From NCBI GenBank assembly GCA_002328035.1, contig DCVL01000041.1, positions 1 to 49,485 on the forward strand: 49,485 bases of DNA, given 5' to 3'. The translations under genes and the position numbers were made by a program. The DNA comes from Geobacter sp. UBA2189. GTDB taxonomy: Bacteria; Desulfobacterota; Desulfuromonadia; Geobacterales; Pseudopelobacteraceae. Below, piece after piece: positions 24,416-33,771 of the stretch (position 1 is the stretch's first letter; every line of letters starts with the position of its first letter). A model generated the notes under the pieces. It worked only from the letters and a program-made list of their open reading frames with translations, was not told where the DNA came from and ran no database searches.

Positions 24416-26051
24416 GGTTTTCCTCCTTGCGGGTGGGAAGTTTGATTGTATATGTGACCCCTCCTTCAGGTGGCGCCACAACAAGCAGGGAAATATTCTG
24501 CTTTTCCAGCATGCTCCTGCTTAAAGCCATATTAAGACCTGAACCCATCTCCCTGACCTCGGTAAAGGGAGTCAACATCGCCTCAAGTTCATCCTCGGAC
24601 AGGATCCGGTTTTTATCAACTATACGAACGTCCACATAGTCATGGTTAAGGCTGGTTGATATATCAATTATGCCGTTCTGTAGCCCGTCGATGCTGCTTA
24701 TTATTATATTTCTGATACAGTACTCGGTTTGCTTGAAATCAATGAAAACTGTGGGAATATTATCAGCAGGGTGGAATTGGCATCTGTAGTCCTGCGAGAG
24801 AGCCCTGTCCTGAATATCACGCAAGGCCGATTCAACCAGCTGGTTCGGATCCCAAAAATCAGAGGTCGGATACATCGCCTCAGAATAGGTCAGGATCTCC
24901 TGAAGCACCTCTTCCATCTGACGTGTCTCATTTACGATTGACTCTATAAAAGAGCGCTTCAGATCATTTTCAGCCGTGCTCTTGAGTATGCTGCGCGCAA
25001 AACCGCCTATGACCATAAGAGGATTACGTATTGAATGGGCTATGCTGGATGTTATCCGCCCGACAAGAGCCATTTTTTCCATACGAACAAGCTGTTCCTG
25101 CTGTTCCTGCAAACGGATGTTGGCCTGGCGAAGCTTGTCAACCTCCTCCTGCACGCGTTCATAAAGTGATGCCCGCTCAATGGCAAAGGCCACAGGAAAG
25201 GTGAAGGTTTCGATAGACCGCATATCCTGCTCTGTTATAGGTCTGTGTGTAATGAAGTTATCAGCGATTATCGCACCTACCCTGCGATTACGGGTAATTA
25301 GAGGTAATACCAGAAAGGTGTCAACACCAAGCAGAGCTGCAAACTCTCTATCCAGATCCTGTCGGTGAAAGGCATCTGTGACCAGTATTGACTTATGTTC
25401 ATCCAAAGCCCGCATGATTATATGCTGGGTATCATCAAGAGAGATAACAAGCTTTTCAAGTATATCCTGAAACTTGTACCGTTCCGAATTCAGCTTTTTA
25501 TACCTGAAGGACTGAGAGAGAGCCTGAAGATCCTGATCCCCTGAATCAATCTCCTTCCAGGTTTGTCCTGCCTCCTCCGCATCGCGTGGGCCAATGGCAA
25601 GGTGACCCTTAAGCAGGTGCCGTTCCCTGTCTGCAAGGAGAAGAAAGGCTCTGTTCATGCCAAATCCCTTACCCGCTGTAATTGCTGTCAAAGCGATTGA
25701 GAGAACCTCATCGAGGTCAACCGAACTTTGCAGTACAGAGCCAAGTTCATGCATGAAGCGCATTTCAAGGGTTTTGGTATCAAGGAAGTTGGCCAGGGTC
25801 TCTATCTGAGCCTTCTGCCTGGAACATTCAGTCTGCAATACCGAAAAGGCGGTCGCCAGAGGATGACCGGTATCAGCAAAACTTCTTATATCACGCTTGA
25901 AACGCTCACATTCACAGCATTTTTGCAGAAAACGGCGGCTGCGAGATCCCAAGAGTTCCGCATCTTCGGCACCTATAAAAGGGCACTCACCACCGGAAAG
26001 GCTCTCCTTATCCCAACAGCGCTCCCAGTCTATTTCAGTTCCGTTTCCCAT
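24393..26051 (-). CDS. Soluble GAF-domain sensor histidine kinase with degenerate ATP-binding boxes
   Basis: A 552-residue protein without membrane segments. Order: a Cys-rich N-terminus (C12, C23, C45, C46, C48), then a GAF-type sensor at about 95-295 (GSVLQSSVDLDEVLSIAL, FLVLPLITRNRRVGAIIADN) and a coiled coil (LRQANIRLQEQQEQLVRMEK). The HisKA helix follows, with phospho-acceptor H339 in SIAHSIRNPL. The ATPase part is unusual: the N box reads CIRNIIISSIDGL (second Asn replaced), the DXGXG box reads VDKNRIL, and the last Gly box GSGLNMALSRSML is partly kept. The Cys cluster could bind metal or sense redox state (inference). Pairs with the receiver at 24035. Confidence 0.85.
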   Translation of the reverse strand: MGNGTEIDWERCWDKESLSGGECPFIGAEDAELLGSRSRRFLQKCCECERFKRDIRSFADTGHPLATAFSVLQTECSRQKAQIETLANFLDTKTLEMRFMHELGSVLQSSVDLDEVLSIALTAITAGKGFGMNRAFLLLADRERHLLKGHLAIGPRDAEEAGQTWKEIDSGDQDLQALSQSFRYKKLNSERYKFQDILEKLVISLDDTQHIIMRALDEHKSILVTDAFHRQDLDREFAALLGVDTFLVLPLITRNRRVGAIIADNFITHRPITEQDMRSIETFTFPVAFAIERASLYERVQEEVDKLRQANIRLQEQQEQLVRMEKMALVGRITSSIAHSIRNPLMVIGGFARSILKSTAENDLKRSFIESIVNETRQMEEVLQEILTYSEAMYPTSDFWDPNQLVESALRDIQDRALSQDYRCQFHPADNIPTVFIDFKQTEYCIRNIIISSIDGLQNGIIDISTSLNHDYVDVRIVDKNRILSEDELEAMLTPFTEVREMGSGLNMALSRSMLEKQNISLLVVAPPEGGVTYTIKLPTRKEENHEQTARS

Positions 26052-26130
26052 TCAAAACTCTCCGGCGCCAAGCATACCACTGGAATTCAAAGGGTCAAGG
26101 GCAAGTAAAAAGCAAATCAGCCATTAAACC

Positions 26131-27594
26131 TTACTTTGCCTTCCAGCTGGTACCTTCAGCCGTATCAATAATCTGAATATTTTTTGTGAGCAGGTAGTCT
26201 CTGATCTCGTCACTACGTTTGAAATTTTTATTTTTTCTTGCTTCAGCCCGTTCTGTTATCAGCTTTTCTATTTCATCCGAGACGATCTCAAGGCGTTCTT
26301 TCTTTTCGGCCTCTCTGGCAGCAAGCCAATCTGCCGACTTTGTCTGAAAAAGTCCAAGTACATTACCAATTTCTACGCAACTTTCCTTCAACTGTTCCAG
26401 AGCAGGACGTGAAGCGGATGATTTTCCGGCTCCTTCTGCCATTGTCCGATTCAGGGTACGGACAGAATCGAAAAGAATCCCCAGTCCCTGAGCGGTGTTA
26501 AAATCATCATCCATAGCTTCTTTAAAACGTGGCAGCAGTCCGGCTGCCTTTTCAGCCAGCTCCGCCGCTGAAGGGGCGGTATCTGTTGATACGGGATCAA
26601 CCGACAAGGCATCATCAAGCAATGCCAGAGCCTCATAGATCCTGGTAAGTCCGGCCTGTGCCTCTTTAAGGTTTTGATCCGAATAGTCAAGGGGTGAGCG
26701 GTAATGAGCCTGGAGCACAAAGAAGCGGATCGTCTCCGGATCAAATATTTCAAGAACCTCGCGTATTGTGAAGAAGTTGCCCAGCGATTTGCTCATCTTT
26801 TCGCTATTTATATTAACAAATCCGTTGTGAAGCCAGTATTTTACGAACTGGCATCCATTGGCTCCTTCTGACTGCGCGATCTCGTTTTCATGGTGTGGAA
26901 ATACCAGGTCTTTGCCGCCTCCATGAATATCAAAAGATGGGCCAAGGAACCTCATGCTCATTGCAGAACATTCAATATGCCAACCTGGACGACCTTTGCC
27001 CCATGGAGATTCCCACCAGGGTTCACCTGGCTTTGTAGCCTTCCAGAGGGCAAAATCCATCGGATTACGCTTGCGTTCATCCAGATCAACCCTTGCACCG
27101 GCCAGCATATCATCAAGATTTCGCTTGGAAAGTTTAAGATAATCTGCAAAGGTCTCAACCGAGAAATAGACATCCCCTTCCACCGTATATGCGTGTCCGT
27201 TTTCTATCAAACGACTGATTATCTCTATTATATCATCAATATGGTCTGTGGCTTTTGGCTCAACTGTGGGACGCAACATGCCGAGACGATCCATATCATC
27301 ATCAAATGTCGCTATATATCGATCGGCAATGGTACGGTAGTCACATCCTTCATTGTTAGCCCGATTGATAATCTTGTCATCAATGTCAGTATAGTTCCTT
27401 ACATATGTAACATCGTAACCGGAAAAGCGGAGATAGCGGTAGATCATGTCAAAGACGATACCGGCTCTGGCATGACCTACATGGCAAAAATCATATACAG
27501 TAACACCACAGACGTACATTCCGATCTTGCCTGGAACTCGGGGGACAAACAGCTCTTTTTCAGCAGATAGTGTGTTATAAAGACGTAAAGACAT
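26131..27594 (-). CDS. cysS: Cysteinyl-tRNA synthetase
   Basis: Class I synthetase of 487 residues. The N-terminus SLRLYNTLSAEKELF is followed by YVCGVTVYDFCHVGHARA, with a zinc-binding C29 and the HIGH motif as HVGH. WHIECSAMS and HHENEIAQSE carry the remaining zinc ligands, and KMSKS is in SEKMSKSLGNF. The C-terminal DALR and anticodon-binding parts are present. ATG 27594 with GGAG upstream is preferred. A longer frame from 27633 would add an atypical 13-residue extension. Confidence 0.96.
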   Translation of the reverse strand: MSLRLYNTLSAEKELFVPRVPGKIGMYVCGVTVYDFCHVGHARAGIVFDMIYRYLRFSGYDVTYVRNYTDIDDKIINRANNEGCDYRTIADRYIATFDDDMDRLGMLRPTVEPKATDHIDDIIEIISRLIENGHAYTVEGDVYFSVETFADYLKLSKRNLDDMLAGARVDLDERKRNPMDFALWKATKPGEPWWESPWGKGRPGWHIECSAMSMRFLGPSFDIHGGGKDLVFPHHENEIAQSEGANGCQFVKYWLHNGFVNINSEKMSKSLGNFFTIREVLEIFDPETIRFFVLQAHYRSPLDYSDQNLKEAQAGLTRIYEALALLDDALSVDPVSTDTAPSAAELAEKAAGLLPRFKEAMDDDFNTAQGLGILFDSVRTLNRTMAEGAGKSSASRPALEQLKESCVEIGNVLGLFQTKSADWLAAREAEKKERLEIVSDEIEKLITERAEARKNKNFKRSDEIRDYLLTKNIQIIDTAEGTSWKAK

Positions 27595-27766
27595 TAAAAA
27601 CTCCGGATAAATGGGAAAGTAATAAGGTAACAACTAAAGACAAACTACAAACTTTCACCCTTATTTTTTTGTCACTTTCTCACGATTTCAACTGTAAGGC
27701 AAGAGGACAGCTATTGCTCAAGGATACGTCTGAATGCTACAGTAAAATCATTTGGAGGAGGTTCTG

Positions 27767-28471
27767 ATGGAGAAGATGCAGAATGAAGAGATGTTGCGTC
27801 TGCTCGACAGGGGTGAGCCGGGAGAGATTCTTGAGCTGTTATTAAGATTTTCCCAGCATACTTCATATAACCTGAACTTCTTCAACTATTACAAGGAAGT
27901 GCCCATTTCATCTTCCGCCGAGCTTTTATACCTGTTCGGCGACACCCTTATCTGCCGTTCAAATCCGACTCAAACCCGCGCAATAAAGGCAAGCCGTTAC
28001 ACCATCATCCGTTCTCCTGATTTGAAGCAGGATATATACGCAACTGCTGATTTATGCGAAGAAACAGGCGAGATAACATTGTCAGACTTTTCATATGTAG
28101 AGGTGCTGCCTGACAGGAGAACTTCTCTCAGAGTGAAGATTGGCGGACTTTTTCAGGTTGCAGTTGAAGCAGGGGCTGACAGGTTCATTGCAAAGCTTAC
28201 AGACCTCTCACTGGGAGGATGTGCCCTTGATGTGCCGGAAAAGGCTCTTATGGGAAGCTATAGCTATTTTTACCTGAATATGACATTTTATCTGAAGTCC
28301 AGGGCTGAACCACAGAAGATAAGGGTGCTGTCGCGCCTGCTACGCTTTGAGAATAAATCTGCTCCATGCCGCTGCATAATGCTTTTTGAGCATGACATCC
28401 GCACTGAAGATGTAATAGGGATGTACATTGCACAGCGGCAGGCAGAGATCATACGAGAACTTAAGGAATAG
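27767..28471 (+). CDS. PilZ-domain protein (c-di-GMP receptor)
   Basis: A 234-residue cytosolic protein. Residues about 1-110 are a non-catalytic N-terminal part with no motif I can name, perhaps YcgR-like. The PilZ domain follows: DRRTSLRVKI provides RxxxR and DLSLGGCAL provides DxSxxG, the two c-di-GMP-binding elements, both intact. ATG 27767 is served by GGAGGAGG immediately upstream. It is divergent from cysS, with 172 bases between. The target process (motility, exopolysaccharide) cannot be told from context. Confidence 0.87.
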   Translation: MEKMQNEEMLRLLDRGEPGEILELLLRFSQHTSYNLNFFNYYKEVPISSSAELLYLFGDTLICRSNPTQTRAIKASRYTIIRSPDLKQDIYATADLCEETGEITLSDFSYVEVLPDRRTSLRVKIGGLFQVAVEAGADRFIAKLTDLSLGGCALDVPEKALMGSYSYFYLNMTFYLKSRAEPQKIRVLSRLLRFENKSAPCRCIMLFEHDIRTEDVIGMYIAQRQAEIIRELKE

Positions 28472-28499
28472 CCGGACAACAGGCGGTGCTAACTGCCCT

Positions 28500-28829
28500 C
28501 TATCTTACCCACCAGCGATGTATTCCGGCGCCAGCCAGCCAGATTAAACCTGAAATTACAACGGCAAGTGGAACATTCAGACCTTTCCTGAGACAGACAA
28601 TCATCGCCATAAAAAATGCTGCGGTAGGAAGCAACCCCCAGAAAACACCTCTCAGATAACCTTCTATAAAGGCTGAATCACCGTAAGATTCGCTATACAA
28701 CCAGATCAACACAATAAGGGTTGTAAGCGGCATTGCAGCTATCAATCCGGCAACAGGGGGCCAGCGTCTTCCAAGAAGAACACAGGCTATTATGATCAGA
28801 TTTGATATAAGCAGCTTGACAAGAAACAT
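28500..28829 (-). CDS. Small membrane protein, DUF3147-like
   Basis: A 109-residue protein with four predicted membrane helices (FLVKLLISNLIIIACVLLG, VAGLIAAMPLTTLIVLIWLY, VFWGLLPTAAFFMAMIVCL, VPLAVVISGLIWLAGAGIH). LGRRWPPVAGLIAAMPLTT resembles the DUF3147 signature. Function unknown. ATG 28829 is preferred to a TTG two codons upstream, though the ribosome binding site is weak. It lies 20 bases downstream of cbiET on the same strand and may be co-transcribed. Confidence 0.65.
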   Translation of the reverse strand: MFLVKLLISNLIIIACVLLGRRWPPVAGLIAAMPLTTLIVLIWLYSESYGDSAFIEGYLRGVFWGLLPTAAFFMAMIVCLRKGLNVPLAVVISGLIWLAGAGIHRWWVR

Positions 28830-28849
28830 CACCAATACCGGTTGCGGGG

Positions 28850-30067
28850 CTATTCCGCCCCCTTCCAGGCGGTAACCAGATAAACGGGGGTATGGGCATC
28901 AAACAGCTTGTACTCTGTCAAGGGACGGGTTCTTGAAACGTTGATACAGACAACCTCAACCTGATAACCGTGATATTCCAGTGCCTCTGTGCTTTTTGTG
29001 AGGGTGTCAAGTGTAACCGCATTGATTACAATGATCCCATCAGCCTTGAGTCGTCGGTCTACCTGCTCAATAATATCCTCCAGGTTCCCCCCCGCCCCGC
29101 CTATAAAAACCCTGTCAGGATCCGGCAGGTCATCCAGCCCTTCAGGTGCAAAAGCCTCTACAAGCTTGACGTTTCTGGCACAGAATTTATCCAGATTCTG
29201 CTTCAGGAAGGTCACATACTGGCCGTTTTTTTCAATGGCAAACAACTTTCCGTTGGGAATCAGGTTGGAGGCCTCTATGGCAACAGAACCGGAACCTGCT
29301 CCGATATCCCAAAAAACCTGATCATTCTGTAGCTTCAGTTTTCCCAGGGCAACCGCTCTGACCTCCTGACGGGTAAAAAGTTTCTTGAAAGAGGCAAATT
29401 CATCATCATCAATCCCTATAATCGGATACTGAACGAGCTTTGCCTCCCAGGTACGAACAAGTATAAGTATGTTCAGATCTGAGTAGCCCAGTGTAAGAAG
29501 CCCCTTTACATTTGTATGCGTAAATTTTTCAGAGGGCAGACCCAAATCCTCACAGACCCAGGCATCATAACCTTCGGCTCCACGGTCTATCAGTTCACGG
29601 GCAATTGCCGCAGGGCTGTTTATCTTGTCAGTAAGTATGCAGGCCTTTTCTGAAGCGATTATCTTGTCTATGGAACGCCCCATGCCACGCCCCTGAATCG
29701 AGAGAAAGATCGCATCGTCCCAGGGTTCTTTGATACGGGCAAACGCATACTGCATGCTGGTAACGTTTGCTATAATCTCCAAACGTTCTTTTGGAAGATT
29801 ACGAAGGAGGAAGCGTCCCACACCGAAAAAATTGGGGTCACCGGAAGAGAAAACAACCACCTGCCTGTCTGTAGACTGCAAAAAGGATAGCAGTTCAGGA
29901 TATTCACCAAGCAGAATCTTTTCACCTCTGAAATCAGGGAAGCGATCCAGATGCCGCTGCCGCCCGACGAGGACATCGGCGACAGATATCAACTCCAAAG
30001 CCTTATCGCTAAACCCTTCGGATCCTGCAATACCGGCTCCTATCAGATAAATGGTCTTCTGTGCCAT
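28850..30067 (-). CDS. cbiET: Precorrin-6Y C5,15-methyltransferase / decarboxylase CbiET (CobL-like)
   Basis: Bifunctional cobalamin synthesis enzyme of 405 residues. Residues about 1-205 are the CbiE SAM-dependent tetrapyrrole methylase (KTIYLIGAGIAGSEG, VVVFSSGDPNFFGVGRFL, VTSMQYAFARI). Residues about 215-400 are the CbiT part with a Rossmann SAM site (FWDIGAGSGSVAIEAS, DRVFIGGAGGNLEDI), which methylates C15 and decarboxylates. AGGTGA precedes the ATG. It stands apart from other corrin genes in this window. I saw no cobalamin riboswitch in the 218 bases upstream. Confidence 0.93.
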   Translation of the reverse strand: MAQKTIYLIGAGIAGSEGFSDKALELISVADVLVGRQRHLDRFPDFRGEKILLGEYPELLSFLQSTDRQVVVFSSGDPNFFGVGRFLLRNLPKERLEIIANVTSMQYAFARIKEPWDDAIFLSIQGRGMGRSIDKIIASEKACILTDKINSPAAIARELIDRGAEGYDAWVCEDLGLPSEKFTHTNVKGLLTLGYSDLNILILVRTWEAKLVQYPIIGIDDDEFASFKKLFTRQEVRAVALGKLKLQNDQVFWDIGAGSGSVAIEASNLIPNGKLFAIEKNGQYVTFLKQNLDKFCARNVKLVEAFAPEGLDDLPDPDRVFIGGAGGNLEDIIEQVDRRLKADGIIVINAVTLDTLTKSTEALEYHGYQVEVVCINVSRTRPLTEYKLFDAHTPVYLVTAWKGAE

Positions 30068-30285
30068 AGAATCACCTCATCAAGCAGATATTTGTTTCTC
30101 TTCAGCGCTGAAGTATAGAGTATCTTCCTGATTCCGGCAAATAGAGAATAGTCCGGAACCGTTTCTCTGTTGTACCTTTTATCCAGCCCCGTACACAGCA
30201 GGCAGATTATCTCCGGCAACAAAAAGCGGTTGATTGAACTACTTATTGCTTGACGCTGATAATTCACAATACTACAACCACCTGC

Positions 30286-32505
30286 ATGAACTTATTGAGC
30301 CACCTGAATAAACCACAGAAAGAGGCTGTGCTGCACAATGCAGGTCCTCTCCTTGTCCTGGCCGGCGCTGGTTCAGGAAAGACCCGCGTTATAACACACA
30401 GGATAGCCCACCTTATCAGGCAGCATCAGGTTTCTCCATCCAATATACTGGCCGTAACCTTTACCAACAAGGCAGCAAAGGAGATGATGGAACGGGTGGA
30501 GCATCTGCTGGGCTCCAGGGATACCCCTCTTGTCGCAACCTTTCATTCCACCTGCGTCCGTATTCTCAGACAGGATATAAATCATCTGGGGTATGACCGC
30601 AATTTTTCGATCTACGACGAAAAAGACAGTGAACGCCTGCTAAAGGATGTAATCCGTGAGCTGAACCTTGATGATAAGAAATTTCCACCTCCAGTTGTAG
30701 GCTCCGCAATTGATGACTTTAAAAACCGTGGTCTGATGCCCGAAGAACTGGCTTTGGACAAAATCAGGAACAAGCGGTATGCCGACATATACTCCGCATA
30801 CCAGAACCGCCTTAAACTTGGCAATTCGCTCGATTTTGGCGATCTGATAATGCTTACAGTCAAACTCCTGGAGAAATTCCCTGCCATACTGGAAAAATGG
30901 CAGAGCCGTTTTCAATGGCTCCTTGTGGATGAATATCAGGATACAAACCCTGTTCAGTACCGCCTTATAAGGCTTCTTGCAGGTGAGAGGAAAAACCTCT
31001 GCGTTGTCGGAGACGACGACCAGTCAATCTATTCATGGCGTGGAGCAGACATAAGAAACATCCTTGAGTTTGAAAAGGATTTCCCGGGAGTTACTGTCAT
31101 CAGACTTGAACAGAACTATCGTTCAACCCCCACCATACTTAAGGCCGCAGGAGCAGTTGTCGCTGAGAATTTCGGACGAAAGGAAAAAACCCTCTGGACA
31201 GACAACCCTGATGGAGAACCGATCCGTTGTGAATGCCTTGATACCGACAGAGCCGAATCCCGTTTCGTCACCTCCGAGATAACAAGATTAAAGAATGAAG
31301 GGCTTCCGCTCTCTGAAATGGCTGTCTTTTATCGGACAAACGCCCAGTCAAGGCTTTTGGAAGAGGCAATGGCTGCAGACGGCATCCCTTACCATATTGT
31401 AGGGGGTGTTCGTTTCTATTCGCGGATGGAGGTAAAGGATATCCTGGCCTACCTGCGCCTTCTTGAGAACCCATCTGACGAGGTATCACTGAGACGGATC
31501 ATAAACGTCCCCCCTCGCGGGATTGGAACCGCCACACTTGAAAAGGTTTCCAAGCTTGCAAGTCAGTCAAATACGACCCTTTTCCAGGCATTTCAAAAAG
31601 CTATTCAAACCACCCTCCTCGCTACAGCGGCACATCGCAAGGTTGCAGATTTTATGGAGCTTATACATCGCCTCCGTAACCTCTCCCTCACAGCGCCACT
31701 GCCTGAAATTCTGAACAGCGTGCTTGAGGAATCCGGCTACATCGCACGCCTCAGGGAAACTGCTGATCAGGAGGATAACGAGCGGCTGGAAAACCTAGCC
31801 CAGCTGGTTTCTGCCGTCGAAGAGTTCACTCAGAACAGCCCTGAAGGCAGACTGGCTGATTTTCTGGAACAGGTTTCCCTTGTATCTGACCTTGAACGGG
31901 GCGACAGTCAGAAGCCTTCTGTTACCCTTATGACCCTGCATGCGGCCAAAGGCCTTGAATACAATTCTGTCTTTATGGTCGGAATGGAGGAAGGGCTATT
32001 CCCCCATTCCAGGTCTGTAAATGACCTTAACGGCAGGGAGGAAGAACGCAGACTCTGCTACGTCGGGATGACAAGGGCAAGGGAACGCCTTTATCTGCTA
32101 AGGGCTGTGCGAAGGTTGATATTTGGACAGGAACAACGTAACCCTCCTTCACGATTTCTTGGCGAGATCCCAAAGGAACTGCTTGATTCTCCAAGACAGG
32201 GGGCAGGGGGCAGCTATTGGCAAAAACAGACTGCACAGTTCCATAATACTGAAACATCTCCGCCTGTTTCTCATAATCTTGCAACCGTAAACTCAAGAGC
32301 CAAAGAGATTGAGATGGTGCCTGAACCAGGCGAAGAGTACGGCAGCGGCGTCCATGTAGGGATGAAGGTCAGGCATGCCAAATTTGGGCTGGGAACCATC
32401 CGCAGGCTTGAAGGGCAGGGAGATGGCCAGAAGGCTATAGTCTGGTTTGAACAGGGCGGGCCTAAAAAGTTGATGCTCAGATTTTCAGGACTTGAGCAGG
32501 TATAA
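30286..32505 (+). CDS. pcrA: UvrD/PcrA-type DNA helicase
   Basis: Superfamily 1A 3'-to-5' helicase for nucleotide excision and recombination control, 739 residues from ATG 30286. Motifs in order: Q motif LNKPQKEAV, motif I LAGAGSGKT, motif II DEYQDTN, motif III DDDQSIYSWRGA, motif IV QNYRST, motif V TLHAAKGLEY and motif VI VGMTRARERLYL. The C-terminal MKVRHAKFGLGTIRRL...KLMLRFSGLEQV tail is typical of PcrA. The ribosome binding site is weak. A TTG at 30250 would add 12 residues. ilvA begins four bases after the stop. Confidence 0.95.
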   Translation: MNLLSHLNKPQKEAVLHNAGPLLVLAGAGSGKTRVITHRIAHLIRQHQVSPSNILAVTFTNKAAKEMMERVEHLLGSRDTPLVATFHSTCVRILRQDINHLGYDRNFSIYDEKDSERLLKDVIRELNLDDKKFPPPVVGSAIDDFKNRGLMPEELALDKIRNKRYADIYSAYQNRLKLGNSLDFGDLIMLTVKLLEKFPAILEKWQSRFQWLLVDEYQDTNPVQYRLIRLLAGERKNLCVVGDDDQSIYSWRGADIRNILEFEKDFPGVTVIRLEQNYRSTPTILKAAGAVVAENFGRKEKTLWTDNPDGEPIRCECLDTDRAESRFVTSEITRLKNEGLPLSEMAVFYRTNAQSRLLEEAMAADGIPYHIVGGVRFYSRMEVKDILAYLRLLENPSDEVSLRRIINVPPRGIGTATLEKVSKLASQSNTTLFQAFQKAIQTTLLATAAHRKVADFMELIHRLRNLSLTAPLPEILNSVLEESGYIARLRETADQEDNERLENLAQLVSAVEEFTQNSPEGRLADFLEQVSLVSDLERGDSQKPSVTLMTLHAAKGLEYNSVFMVGMEEGLFPHSRSVNDLNGREEERRLCYVGMTRARERLYLLRAVRRLIFGQEQRNPPSRFLGEIPKELLDSPRQGAGGSYWQKQTAQFHNTETSPPVSHNLATVNSRAKEIEMVPEPGEEYGSGVHVGMKVRHAKFGLGTIRRLEGQGDGQKAIVWFEQGGPKKLMLRFSGLEQV

Positions 32506-32508
32506 AGC

Positions 32509-33741
32509 ATGAATGACAACCATACAGACCAGACCAAACTCAGTTATGACCTTATCCTTGAAGCCCAGGATCGTCTCAAAAAACGGGTGCGGCATACAGA
32601 GTTAATCAGTTCAAACCATTTCAGCCGACAGCTGGGTTATCCACTGCTGTTCAAATGCGAGAATCTTCAGACAACCGGGGCATTCAAGTTGCGCGGAGCC
32701 ATGAACTTCATGACTGCCCATGAACGTTCTGAGCTTTCTCAAGGGGTTACAGCCGCATCGGCAGGTAATCATGCTCAGGGTGTTGGATATGCAGCGGATC
32801 TGCTAGGTGTTCCGGCCAAGATCTTTATGCCTGAAAGCACACCTCCGCAAAAGGTTCAGGGGACAAGAGACCTCGGAGCAGAGGTGGTTCTGACAGGCGC
32901 AAATTTTGACGAGTCATTTGCAGCGGCTCAGGCCGACAGCATCCAGAACGGTACCGTATTCATACACCCTTTTGATGACCCGCTTGTCATGGCCGGGCAA
33001 GGAACAATAGGCCTGGAGATATTGAAAGATCTCCCTGACATTGCCAATCTTGTGGTGCCGATAGGAGGGGGTGGACTTCTGGCCGGTATTGCCATGGCAG
33101 TCAAGGAACTAAATCCGGCGGTAAGGATAATCGGAGTGGAGACAGCCGCCGCCCCTTGCATGTACAGGGCTGTCCATGACAACCGGATAGCCGATGTGCC
33201 ATTAAGCGTTACGATCGCTGACGGAATCGCGGTAAAAAAGGCAGGCAGCCTTACAATGCCTGTCATACGTGACCTGGTTGACGATCTGGTGCTTGTGGAG
33301 GAAGAGGAGATAGCCCTCTCTATTGTCGCTCTGCTTGAAAAGAGCAAACTGCTGGTTGAAGGCGCTGGAGCAGTATCTCTAGCCGCACTGCTTAACAACA
33401 AGGTTCGCGGCATCAGGGGAAAGACCATCTGCCTTCTTTCAGGCGGCAATATTGATGTCCGAACTCTGGCTCTTGTTGTAGAACGCGGACTTCTGGCTGC
33501 CGGACGTTACCTGAAAATGCGCGTAGAGCTGCAGGATTCACCAGGTGCCCTGGCTCATCTTGCCGCAGATCTCGGCAACGCAAAAGCCAATATCCACGAC
33601 ATTACACATGACCGGAGGACTCAAGGAGTGGTGATGGGCAAAACAGCTGTTCAGCTGCTACTTGAAACCAGAGGCAGAGAGCATACAGACGAGATTATAA
33701 AATTTATGAAGGATCGTGGCTATATAATTGAAATTGAATAG
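32509..33741 (+). CDS. ilvA: Threonine ammonia-lyase with C-terminal ACT domain
   Basis: PLP fold-type II enzyme converting threonine to 2-oxobutyrate, the first step of isoleucine synthesis. The 410-residue protein has the PLP lysine K60 in TTGAFKLRGA, SAGNHAQGVGYAA, the phosphate loop PIGGGGLLAGIA, and SGGNID near the end of the catalytic domain. Residues about 330-410 form an ACT regulatory domain (MRVELQDSPGALAHLAADLG). This shorter, single-ACT form is usual outside the enterobacteria. It begins four bases after pcrA and so is probably co-transcribed. Confidence 0.94.
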   Translation: MNDNHTDQTKLSYDLILEAQDRLKKRVRHTELISSNHFSRQLGYPLLFKCENLQTTGAFKLRGAMNFMTAHERSELSQGVTAASAGNHAQGVGYAADLLGVPAKIFMPESTPPQKVQGTRDLGAEVVLTGANFDESFAAAQADSIQNGTVFIHPFDDPLVMAGQGTIGLEILKDLPDIANLVVPIGGGGLLAGIAMAVKELNPAVRIIGVETAAAPCMYRAVHDNRIADVPLSVTIADGIAVKKAGSLTMPVIRDLVDDLVLVEEEEIALSIVALLEKSKLLVEGAGAVSLAALLNNKVRGIRGKTICLLSGGNIDVRTLALVVERGLLAAGRYLKMRVELQDSPGALAHLAADLGNAKANIHDITHDRRTQGVVMGKTAVQLLLETRGREHTDEIIKFMKDRGYIIEIE

Positions 33742-33771
33742 CATATTTCAGACTTGAAACAGGAGGACAAA

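Noticed and set aside
30068..30285. Cobalamin riboswitch upstream of cbiET
   Set aside because: No B12-box-like sequence was recognised in the 218 bases. A profile search could overturn this.
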